NCBI GenBank assembly: GCA_030549335.1 | Contig: CM060192.1 | Coordinates: 20,650,157-20,714,156 of the forward strand | DNA length: 64,000 bases | Direction of reading: 5' to 3' | From: Pontederia crassipes | Lineage: Eukaryota; Streptophyta; Magnoliopsida; Commelinales; Pontederiaceae | Shown here: one piece after another, positions 47,565-58,410 of the stretch | Layout: each line of letters begins with the position of its first letter | How positions within the stretch are numbered: position 1 is the stretch's first letter | Notes under the pieces: model-generated | What the model was told of the DNA's origin: nothing | The model's database searches: none | What the model saw: only the letters and a program-made list of their open reading frames with translations | Program-made: the position numbers and the translations under genes

Positions 47565-49305
47565 CTAGATGTCATTAAATTTCAGTAAATATCTTTCAAA
47601 ATTTTCATCTCTTTTAACTTTAATTTATAATCAAACCATCCTCTAACTTTTAATTTATTTCATGACAGGATGGGTGGGCAGGGGAGGGGTGGTGAAGGTT
47701 GCTCGTCGGTTGTACAAGGGGGTGGGTCGCGAGCGGGGGGGGGGGGGGGGGGGGGGGGGCTGCTCGTCGGTGCACAGAGGCGTAGGGGTGGGGGTGGGGT
47801 GGGGTGGATTGTGAGGGCGAGCGGGGGCTACTTGCCGGCATGCGAGAAGGGGGTTGCGAGCGGGGGTGGGGGGCTGCTCGCTGGCGAGTGGGAGAGGGGG
47901 CGCCATCGGCGCTTCCCTTGCTGACGAGGTCATCAGTGGCCGAAGAGAGGAGAGGGATGACAACCCCCCTCTATTTTCTAAAAGGATTTAATGCATGTGC
48001 GATGCCACCGCGGGGCGTCACATGCTGAAATGCCTCCTCATCCCAATTCCTCTTTTTTTTCCTTGTTCATTCCGTTGCAGGTGAGGTACTCCGAGCACCA
48101 GGACTAGCGGATCAACCCACCTCCACATCCACGAGCAGCTCCTTCAGCTCCACCCTCGCCGGACCTGCCTCGATGAAACCATTGGCAAGCTTCTAGGAGA
48201 CATCCCTGAAGAAGGGGCTCCACGCAGAAAGCACACAGCAGTGGACCCCGCGGGGTGGGCTGCTGCCTCTGCCACTGGCAGAAGGGTGCAGGGTGATGCA
48301 CACGTCCATGCAGAAGTCCAGGTCCAACGATTGGAACCCGACGCTCAGGTTGTCTGAGAGATGGCGCAAGGCCTCGACTAGCTCCTTGGGAGGTGCGGGC
48401 ACGTCAAACTCCATGCCCGTGACCGTGGCGGCCACATCCTCGCCGACAAAGTAGACGCCGCAGCTGTCGTTGGAGTAGGAGAAGTCGGCGAACGCCGTAA
48501 GGTAGTTGAGTTCCCCGCATCATCGAGCCCGCCATCATTGAGGGGAGAGGGGAGGTCGCAGGGGGAAAGGGGTGGCGGTTGCAGTGGAGAAGGAAGGGGA
48601 GAAGGGGACGGGGAAGGGGGAGAAGTGGCGACAGTGAGAGGGGGGGGGGGGGGCGGAGAAGGCGAGACGTGGACTGCTGGGGGACACGTTTGCACGTGCG
48701 ACATTCCTCGATGAAGTGGAGCAACGAATTTCATCAACGGGCGACGGCGGTGGTGGATGAAGCCCATCTCCTCCTAGCCGTGACTTCCCCATCGTCCTCC
48801 TACGATTCCACAATCTCGCCAGACATTCACGCCTTCTCCACTTCCTCTAGCTCCGGTGATGGCATCCATCTCCTCCTTGCCATGACTTCCCCTCCATCCT
48901 CCTTCACCGAATCCACAACCTCGCTAACCGATTCATGCTTCCGGCCTCCTCCTCCGATGATGGTGGGGCCAAAGACACTTTCGTGGGGCGCAAGGTCGAG
49001 GACTCCAGGAACGAGCTACTGGAGGAGAAAAGAAGAATCGACCCCCATTCACGCGTGATCTCCTTGCTGTCATTGGGGTTTAATCGGATGACATTGAAGC
49101 GGTGTCTCATGCGTACATGCATTATAAATATATTGTTTTTTACATTATTTTATTATAATATTTTTATTTTATACTTTTTATACTTTTTATGTTTTAATAA
49201 TATATCAGGTAGACGCTAATACTAGTAAACTGTCTATCCTAGTAAAAAGGATAGTTGCTTAATTAAGTTAAGAGTTGGAGGATAGTTTGGTTATTGGAGT
49301 ATAGA
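47565..49305. mobile_element. TIR element carrying host-gene sequence (Pack-type candidate)
   Basis: The left end (ttcagtaaatatctttcaaa, then actttaatttataatcaaac and catcctctaactttt) matches the family end at 32297 read in reverse. The right part (agttggaggatagtttggtt, 49272-49291) is inverted relative to it, and its outermost bases seem lost at the junction with the LTR fragment. The interior is strikingly GC-rich. It holds a G run of about 22 at 47737-47759, an NPR1-like exon fragment on the minus strand and an imperfect ~105-bp duplication at about 48755-48960. This arrangement resembles Pack-MULEs. Confidence 0.55.
48075..48520 (-). pseudogene. NPR1-like BTB/POZ N-terminal gene fragment
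   Basis: The minus strand reads FADFSYSNDSCGVYFVGEDV, then PPKELVEALRHLSDNLSVGF, DFCMDVCITL, VHCCVLSAWSPFFRDVS and, after a stop, PARVELKELLVDVEVG. The order and spacing match the start of NPR1/NH-family proteins: the EALRRLSDNL helix, the VHRCVLSARSPFFR BTB core and the LELRELL..VEVGY step. These are salicylic-acid co-receptors in immunity. The key arginines are replaced (HCC for HRC, SAW for SAR), a stop follows FRDVS, and no ankyrin repeats follow. So this is a captured or displaced fragment, not a gene. Confidence 0.7.
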
Positions 49306-50661
49306 TGTAATACTCTCAAATCACACACCGTCACATGGCAGAATACGCTTCGAAGGTTACTGTACTAATCCTTACATGTACATTATATTGATAAAAAAGA
49401 AGACTTTAAATGATCAATTCAATATCAAAGGATAGTAGAAGACTAATCATCATATAATAATACTAAAAGAATCTAACATCGTATTTTGCAAAAGACTAAT
49501 AAAGAGTATCATACGAGTCCAAAGAAGCTAATACATCAATTTAATATCATGGAAAGATAAAATATATAACATGAATCTAAAGGATACAAGACACTCGTGC
49601 AGTCACTACGAGCTCGATCGGTCACCGTTGGCCACCTTCATGGTCCCGCATTTATGAAGATATAGGGGAGAAACATCCCTGTGAGTTTTGCAACTCAGTA
49701 TGGAAGTAAATTAAGACAATCATAAGATCATGATACTAAATAAGAATAAGGAAATCATCATCATGTAGGAAGAAAGTAGGCATGATCATAACATGAGTAA
49801 AAGTAATCATGAAATATAGCATATGAATAGAAGATCCATAAAATAATAGAAAAATTGTTATATGGGTGGAAAGAACCAATCATCATAAAAAAAATTCATT
49901 GTTCATATGCTTTCATCTTCTTCGTCATCTTATTATTCATTTTTGACTTATCATTAGGTATATTTCAATCCACAAAGAGGCCTACCTCAAACTGTCATCA
50001 TCATCATAATTAGTAAAGCCAATTAACCCATAACTGATCGTAGTCAGCTCATACTTGACCGTCACTAGTCCATCATAATAAGACATCTCCATTTAACATT
50101 TTTCATCTTTTATCTTGCTGATTTTAATTAATATTTATTAGGACTTAAATCAAGACTACAAGATAGAATGATGGAGAGCAAATCAGGAGCATAAATGACA
50201 TAAGCATCATCATGACTTAGATATGGAGTAAACACATGAATCAAGGATTAAAGAATAATAAAATCAACATAATATTATCAAAACTAAGGCCGAGAATAGT
50301 CAGAACTCGGGCTGAATTCATAGCATGTTGCTCGAGAAAATTGTGAGTAAACATGGGTCGGGTCTGGTTATACTCGGGTAGGGTTCGGTTGACGCGGCCT
50401 ACGTTACTTCATCATGGGAATAGTCCGGGTCGGGTTATCATCAACTTGGTTCCGATTCATCTTCGATGTAGAGCTCAAATCTCTCGATAATGATGAATTC
50501 AAATCGAATTTTGACGAACCTAGTCTGGGTATGGACCTATCCGGGCTAGGTCACAGTGAACCCGGACCGAGTTCCCTTACGTAGGAACCCCCATGAAGAT
50601 GCAAGGGATTTTCGGTCATCATTTCCGATGAGTGTCGTCCATAAACAACATCATAATCGAC
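49306..50661 (-). mobile_element. Gypsy LTR fragment, minus orientation (fossil)
   Basis: It opens with tgtaatactctc, the inverted form of an ...attaca LTR end. Further in is the same kind of GC-rich gtcgggttcgg/cccggaccgagtt region seen in the LTR at 39201-41442, in the opposite orientation. The right side is cut by the CACTA terminus. The remainder may continue after 62267, but I could not confirm it. Confidence 0.55.
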
Positions 50662-51764
50662 CACTAGAAGAAAATTGGCGAATAGTGATGCAATATAGCG
50701 TCTCATATTAGGTGATGCTAAGTCGACACCAAGAGCATCCTAATAGCGTCGAAGTGGAGTCACATACAAGAGACACTACGTGCCTCCCAATAGCGTCACA
50801 TTGGCGTCACCTTAGCAATTACAAGTTGTCTACGCTAAATGTGGCGCCAAGGGGACGCTGCTTTGCCACTATTATTGCACGTGAGATAGGGGAAATGCAT
50901 GATAGATCATAGCACTGTTGTAGCGTTGAACGTCATTGACGCTAAACTAGCATCACATTAGATACGACGTGATGTCGACGCTACAAACGACGTCGATATG
51001 GGCGCCAGACTTTTGCATTATTTTGGCGTTGATGCTAAATAAAATTTTCTTAAATAAATATATATGTTACCTATATATGTATTCGTATACTTATCTACAC
51101 ATGTAACACACAATGCTTAATTGGTGCTATTTTGACACTACTTTGCCGATGTGTTTGAAGAACATATATGTTAAATAAGAAATAGATTAACTATATGTTA
51201 TCTATATATATTTGTATAACTATATGTTATGTATTTTGATGCTAATTCGTATAACCCCATATATGTTACTATATATATTATCTATACTATACTTTAATGA
51301 ATAAATAAATGTCATATTATATGTGTACCTTCAACATATGTATTCCTACATCATATGTGTGTTACTTATATATGTATTCCTAAGTATATATTTGTTACCA
51401 ATATCATATATGTTACTTAAGCATACAATATATATCATGTATTAATTATAGATATATTATTTTTATATTCTTAATCATGGAATTATAATGGTTGAATTAT
51501 GTGGCATGATTTATTATTTATTACAAGATAGTGCCACCGTAGAAACTCAATAGTGTCGCAAGCGTGCCACACTAGTGCTGCAAAAATAGTCGATGCTACA
51601 AAGACACTATGTGCATAGTTGTAGCGTCACAAAACTTTGACACTAAGCAGATTGAAATGCTACGTCGACGCTAGATGGTTGCTAATATACTATAGCGACT
51701 CATTAGAGTCTCTATAGCGCCACAATAATGAATCACTATTGTTTTAGCCAATTTTTTATTATTC

Positions 51765-51870
51765 TCACTTAATCGGGCACATATAGACATATACATACAC
51801 ATATATACTTATACTTATAATACGTATACATATACACATTATTGACACTTAATCTCGCATATAGGCATAT

Positions 51871-51924
<54 letters not shown>

Positions 51925-52140
51925 ATATACATACACATATATACTTTTAATACGTATACATATACACATTATTGTCACTTAATCTCGTACATATAGGCAT
52001 ATACATACACATATATACTTATAATACGTATACATATACACGTTATTGTCATTTAATCTTGCACATATAGATGTACACAAACACATATATACTTATAATA
52101 CATATACATATACATATACACATTTTTGTCATATAAACCT
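51765..52140. repeat. AT-rich minisatellite with (AT)n run
   Basis: Four to five diverged units, roughly 80-100 bp each, share atacatacacatatatactt, ataatacgtatacatataca and cattattgtcacttaatct. A pure AT run of about 45 bp lies at 51877-51920. It sits inside the CACTA left subterminal region. Confidence 0.85.
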
Positions 52141-52222
52141 ATTTCAATATAATCTTAATATAATATAAACTTATAATATATAAAGTTATAATTTATAATC
52201 ATTAAATACTATATAAACCTAT

Positions 52223-54604
52223 TGACTCGCACAAAGTGTGTATATCCTTAAACACAGAAGAATGTTGAATGAAGTTTTACATTTATAAATCATCTATACT
52301 ATTACTACGAGAACAAAAAGTATACGACATATCATGGTAGTGCTTAAGGGTCGATCCATAGAGACAAAGTTGAGATGTTCAAACTTAATTAATCTGTTTA
52401 AAGGAAAAGTATAAGTTTATAGATGTTGTTCAAAATGAGAAAGTGAAATGCTATAAACTAGAAATCACAACAAATAAGTTTAATTTTTATGAGTTTTTAA
52501 TGCCAAAGTAGACAGAATAGAGTGTAACAAAACACTAGGACTGGGGGAATTGTTTGACTTGGAACTTACGTCCTCTGAACTTCATTTAGGATAAAAATGA
52601 CTGAATGCCCCTTCATGCATCTATATAGTCAATTATGATGGGGAAGACACTTGACTTACCCATGACACTTTCGTGCTCGTACGAAGTCTATGTTGCACAC
52701 GTGAAGGAGTTTATAGAACTGGTGCAATCGTCACTCTCGTGCACGATGCTCCGATTTATAAATCGAGCTTTCTTTTTTTTAGATTTGAGTTAAGGTCTCG
52801 TGTCCACTGAGTACCAAGCATTCAAGAGAAATACACTTAAGGTGATATGGCTACGATCGACTCATACTCGCCTTAGTGGAATACGGACAACCCTTCAGAC
52901 AGAATGCAAGAGACTAGTGTATCATAGAGACTATTTTGACGATTTAGAGGGGAAGAGAGGACCTATTCGAAAAATATGGTTAAAGATTATTAAAAGTTCT
53001 CCAAAAGTAACTCATTTGCCATCTGCCCTGCTTGGATCACCGATTACAAATGAGGACCTTCCTCTCGGGAAGAACCTTCGAGAATAAAAAAAAGGAATCG
53101 AAAATAGCAATGACGAGGGAAGAACACACGAACACCCTTCGAATCCCCCTTGGATGATCCGAGTTCCCAACTCAATACGGTCATCTATTGCTAGAGGCTC
53201 GAAATATGCATAACCTTTTTAGGTCTCGGATTGGAAGATGTAAGATGTCTAAATCAAACAACGGAAAACTGCCATTGCTAACTCTAAAGAAGATTCAAAC
53301 TATGAACCACTACTGCCAAAGCTCTATTTCTCTATGTCCTGTCATGTAGAGCCTATAGTATCCCTTTGGTCGGGGGTGCAAGGCGACAAATGATCCAGAA
53401 AACTCCCCTAACATGTAGCTGTGAGGAAAACAAAAAAATCGCGCAGGGAGTCATCTTCATCAAAGCTCGATTTCTCTACGTCCAGTCATATAGAACTTAT
53501 AATGTCCCTATGATCGGGGGTGCAAGATGAAGACGATTCGAGAGCTCAAATCCAAAGGAAGATATGAGAAGTCAAGAGATATATGATAAAGCATGGATCA
53601 AAACAGATGTGTGAAGCTCAACATTCAGTTAGTTATCAAAGTATAAAAAAGAATAAGAACAGAAACAAAAGTTATGATCAACATCCTCCCAACCACTAGT
53701 TGGCTGATTAGTTACACATTATGAAAACTAGAAAATAAGAAAAAGAATAAAGAAAAATACAACAGAGAAGGGAGAAGAGAGGCTGCTGGTGCAGCCTCCT
53801 CTCCAATCTCATTCAGCAACAAAAATTATCCCAGAACTCAGCCAAATTAGAACTTCCTCTTCTTCAACCTTCTTGCCCTTTTATAATCCAAGGGATTGTG
53901 CCATATGTCCATTGCCTTTTCAACTGCTTTCTCATCTCTTTCTTTAGCTTTTCAAGTCAAAGAAATGCTTGTGGTCCCTCCTGTCTCTTAGTTTGCCACC
54001 TGTCCAGAATTAGCCAGCAATAAAAAATCTTTGTTGTGGTCCTTCATGATTGTTACTGTGGTCCATCATGCTCTTGTGGTCCTGCATGGCTGCCTCCATC
54101 TCGCCACCTGTCTATTTGTCCCAGCAAAAGGAATCTCCTGGTGGTCCTTCTTTGTTGCTTTTTCCTTAGCTTGCCATCTGTCCACTGTCCTAACAGTCCC
54201 TTTTTGTCCACATCTACCCATGAAGGTGCAGAGGAAACTTCCTCTCTTTTGTGCAATGGGATCTACCATGCTAACGTGGAAAAGCACGTTTTCTTTGTTA
54301 TTTGCTGCTTTGGACAGCTGGACTAGTGAATCCGCATCGTCTATCCTCAAATTTGTCTAAGTGTCTGGGTTGGGAGAATACACCCATGTTCCCTCATATT
54401 TTGTCGATTGAGATTTCTGCATGGAGAGCAATTAACACAAGTAATAATATCCCAAAAAATACAGTATTTAGACGATGGATGTGGAGAAATAATAAAAGTT
54501 GCATTTCAATAGTACATAATGTGTTCAAGCATGAGAATATAGTAAAACATGAAATAAATGCATGTTGAATATAGATGAAAAGTATATATAATTTCTCCAC
54601 ATCA
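52223..54604 (-). mobile_element. Solo LTR 1, nested in the CACTA element (fossil)
   Basis: On the minus strand it starts TGATGTGGAG and ends GTGCGAGTCA, 2.4 kb. Flanking pentamers cctat and cttat differ at one base, suggesting its own target duplication. It is related along its length to the solo LTR at 58411-61235 (for example aaaatgactgaatg, gttgcacacgtgaa, tttataaatcga). No internal region is attached, so it is the product of LTR-LTR recombination. Confidence 0.68.
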
Positions 54605-55079
54605 CTTATAATATATAAACTTATAATATAATCTAAAGTTAAATTTAAATTAGGAAAAAAATTGAAATGATGTCACTATAGCCATGGAATAGTGTCGCAA
54701 CTTGTGGTGCCTCACTAGAGTTTAAGTAGCATCGCATATTATGGAGGCGCTAAATTTGAGGGTAAATCCCTAACTCCTCTTCTCTGCTTTCACTACTTTA
54801 TGCGCTCTGTCAATTTTTACCGCGATGCCTGATGCCCACTACTTTGATCAACGACCAACGCCTACTGCTCTGACGCTCGACCGTCGTCCAACCTCGACAC
54901 CCATTGCTCCGTCGTCCGACCCCGACACCCATTGCTCCAATGCCCACTCCTCCGGTGCCGTGCTCCGACGCCATGCGGGATGCCACCCTCGTCCGCCCTA
55001 CTAAGGATGTACATCCACATTCTTGACAATAAAATGAGAATATGATAAAAAAATAGACATAAAAAAATAACAAAGAAAA

Positions 55080-56400
55080 TTATGAGTACTTAGTACCCAA
55101 AATATTCATTGTGAAGCATATATGTGAAGCATATTTCATTGAGGAGTTGTCAAACTTTACTTCAAAGTACTTTGAGCCAGACATACAATCACGACACATG
55201 CAAGTTCTAATAAACGATGATGGTGATGAAGGACAAGTTAACATAAATACCTTATCCATCTTCAAGTACCCATGCCGGCTTCTTGGTAATCTTCAGAACA
55301 GAAAGTTGTGTTGAATGATAGAGATCTTACCGACGAGAATTAATTATGTCCATGCAAATTGTAGCGAGATGACAATTTAAAATTAATATGTTATAAAATT
55401 ATTTTAATATGTTATAAAATTTAAAATTAATCGTTGCTATGTGATTTCATTAATTGACAATTATGAATTCAGAAAATTTGAAGAATTACAACAAGAAATC
55501 AATCCGTTAGTTTCAGACGGTGAATCATTGAAACTTAGAGACGAATATTTTAGCGATTGGATGAGATGTGAAGTGAGACTTCTTTCTGATTGTTCATATT
55601 GTTACTATCATTTATAACTTTTAGTCAACTTTTACCTATTTTTCTTGTAGGTTATTAATGGCTCAGTCACAGATTTAAAAATGCAAGATTTAGGTCATGG
55701 ACTGAAGAAACAAGTTTTTATCTACTATGGCATCATATATAGTTAATGGATATAGATTTCATATAGAAGAATATAGCCGACAACATTCAACTGTTAATAG
55801 TGGCATATGTGTTCTAGAAAGCATGTACGGGGCAACGACTTTGATTACTATGATGTTATAGAAGATATCATAGAATTGCCTTATTTGAGAAAATCGAACA
55901 AAGTCGTGGTGCTAAAATGTCATTGGTTCGATCCATAGAAAGGATTTCGGATCGATACAAAATTTAAATTGGTGAATATTAACCCTCGATCGAGACTTTA
56001 GTCATACGATCCATTCGTATTGGCAAAATAAGCGCAACAAGTGTACTAAAATAAGTATCCATCTAAAAGGACCAAGGATGAATGGTGGATGTCATACAAA
56101 GTGAGAAGTAGACTATTCTTAGCGAAAACAGTGGTAGATGATCATGAAACATCATCCATATACAATGATGTGCCTGTAGATGATTACTATCAAGAAGATC
56201 GAGTGAATGAGACGATTGATGTAGCCGATGAAGTTGAGAATATTCAATTAGTCAATGACGCTGAGCCAATGGAAGAGTTCATTTCAAATGACCTTTTAGA
56301 AGTGAACGTTGACAATTTCATTGACGATGACTCGAATCAAGATTATAGCGACGATGACAAAGATGATGAAAATAAATCAGAATACGAAACAAGCGAATGA
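55080..56400 (+). pseudogene. CACTA transposase (TNPD-like) C-terminal remains
   Basis: 55111-55314 reads EAYFIEELSNFTSKYFEPDI and LSIFKYPCRLLGN, the end of DUF4218 found in plant CACTA transposases. 55640-56080 contains a DUF4216-like block, in broken frames (VVVLKCHWFDP, the usual W-F-D-P core, then an SYDPFVLAK-like run). The frame 56089-56400 (MSYKVRSRLFLAKTVVDDHE) continues as the usual acidic tail, very rich in Asp and Glu. Zinc-finger and catalytic N-terminal parts are missing. Several stops and frameshifts are present. Confidence 0.72.
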
Positions 56401-56489
56401 ATCACGTAGTTCTTATAATAATTTATAAAATTATGTTTCTAACTTTATAAATTAAATATAATAATAACACAAGTTTGTTATTTTTTTAG

Positions 56490-58410
56490 TTATGATTACT
56501 AGAGGCCGAGCTTTTAGGTCATCTCACTCTTCTAGTCGTTCACTCCATATGAGTGAGCCATCATGACCACCAAGTGATATATTTATTGTCAGTTACTTAT
56601 TTATAGTTGCTTATAATAATTACATTAATTTTTTAATAATATCAATTGCTCCGCCGTCGATGGGGCACATAGCCGGATCGTCACATAGTAGGTGATCCAT
56701 TGATGGGTCATCTTCATGTATCACTCCAGGTTATTTCTTGTGCATTTAATATATCTTATACATGCAATTGTTCTAATTATTTTGTTGCTCCACCGTCGAT
56801 GGGGCGCATAGTCGGGACGTCTCGATCGCACGACGATGATCAACATGTCACAATAGGTTATTTTCTGTATATTCCATAAATGTAAAAATATGCAAGTATT
56901 TTAAGTATTTTTTATGATGACAGTTGCTATGCCACCGCCAGGATTACCGGACGCTTGATCACATTCCAATGTTGTTGAGCGGCATCTTACCCCAAGTGAT
57001 ATATTTATTATTATTAAATTTATATTTCTCATTTAATTACATTAATAACTTTTTTAATAGTGTCAGTTGCTATGCTTTCGATAGCATAAGCACCCGACTT
57101 GTCACATTCTGACGAGCGGATTGCCACGGATAAGGCAGTGATAGACATTACTCAATGTGAGAACTTTATTGTACATGTGTCAATTATCATTAGTTTAATT
57201 TGGTATTGCACTAATGATTTATTTTGTACCAGGACCCGTGACCTTATCAGCCTACCCCAGTTGTAACGGGTGGTGATTTCTCTTCGACAGATGAAGAGAG
57301 ATTACATGATAATGGGGTGGTTACCGTCAACAATATTGCTCGGCCATAAATTAAATAAGTTGTAAAAATTTTATTATAGTTTTGCTTATCAATGAAAATT
57401 AATTCTTCTTTGTAAATTACAAGACCACTTTTATACCTGCTAGTACCGTATGGATGCCAGTGCTCTTATTCTTTCCCACTTACCGAAAGGGCCAGGATCG
57501 TAGAAAGATGTCCCAATTTTTGTGCGAGATGACATCTTTTGGACGTTTACAATACGATCTTCTTTTTTGGTTACATAATTTGTCTTATACTATTTTTAAA
57601 TTACTAACTTTTATAGTATTATTTAGGAGGCAAATCATTTCATCCGAATCTTAGTTTGGGGACGATTCAAAGAACTTTTAAGGAGGTGACTACGAAACAC
57701 CTCAGAAATCGATTATATAAATTTCGCAAGATCATCACGTCCGCCGGCCTCATTTTGGAGCAGGGCATACAAAGATGTCCAAGGCATATTTGAGAGTCGT
57801 TATATAGGAAATGGTAAGTATGTTTACATTTGAATCATTTTCATTAAATTTGTAATTTTTCAAAGTCCAAATATTTGATGTTCATACATGACGGATGAAT
57901 AATGGCAAAGAAAGTTGGAAAAAATAAGAGTTAACCGATTTTCGAATCCCGAGGCCCACATCCACACAAGTGGGTCAATGCAATTTGACAAGCATCGACG
58001 GCGCATAGTAATTTAGATACAAAATCGAATAATCAAACTTTTATCTTATATTTATTTTATAAAATTTGAAACTTTATTAAAGGAGGAGAAACAATGCGGT
58101 CCCATCGACTTTTGTGCGGTCTACGAGGGCATACACAAGAGCCGGAAGACCAATGAGTTGGTCACGTTCACTACTCATAGGATTCTCGTAAATCTCATCA
58201 CATCTTCACTTGGTTGTTGACATTAGTGCAAATGATTTTTTAAATATGTAATGTTTAAATTTTTTAGGATGAGTATAATGTGAAGATGATTGAAAAGTAT
58301 GGAGATGATCCGAGTACTCAGCCACAAGTAACATATCTAGAAAATGATTTTTTTAGAGTGCATATAATATTATTTATATGATTGTATAATTTTTTTGTAG
58401 AGGACGCTAC
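56490..58410 (+). pseudogene. Second CACTA gene (Transposase_24/TNPA-like) remains
   Basis: Interrupted exons of the second protein gene of En/Spm elements. Repeated short segments around 56650, 56780 and 56930 read like proline/glycine-rich N-terminal exons (SPPSMGHIAGSS-type). Later segments read GDDSKNF..GGDYETPQK, SRVNRFSNPEAHIHTSGSMQ (about 57925-57990), CGPIDFCAVYEGIHKSRKTN (58100-58160) and EKYGDDPSTQPQ (58290-58330). The pattern of a GGPSSFAELFEATH-type block then EKYGDDP fits this family. The gene is split by solo LTR 2 and resumes at about 61240 (EEVAGTIRGGYLHGLG) to about 61550. Confidence 0.65.

Noticed and set aside
48193-49058. Long Pro/Arg/Gly-rich frames on both strands as genes
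   Set aside because: Only the minus-strand BTB segment matches a family. The other frames come from GC-rich low-complexity sequence.
51769-51978. Minus-strand frame rich in Ile and Tyr
   Set aside because: It is the translation of the AT minisatellite.
56089-56400. Acidic 103-residue protein as a possible host gene
   Set aside because: It follows directly on the DUF4216-like block of the CACTA transposase and is that protein's usual acidic tail.
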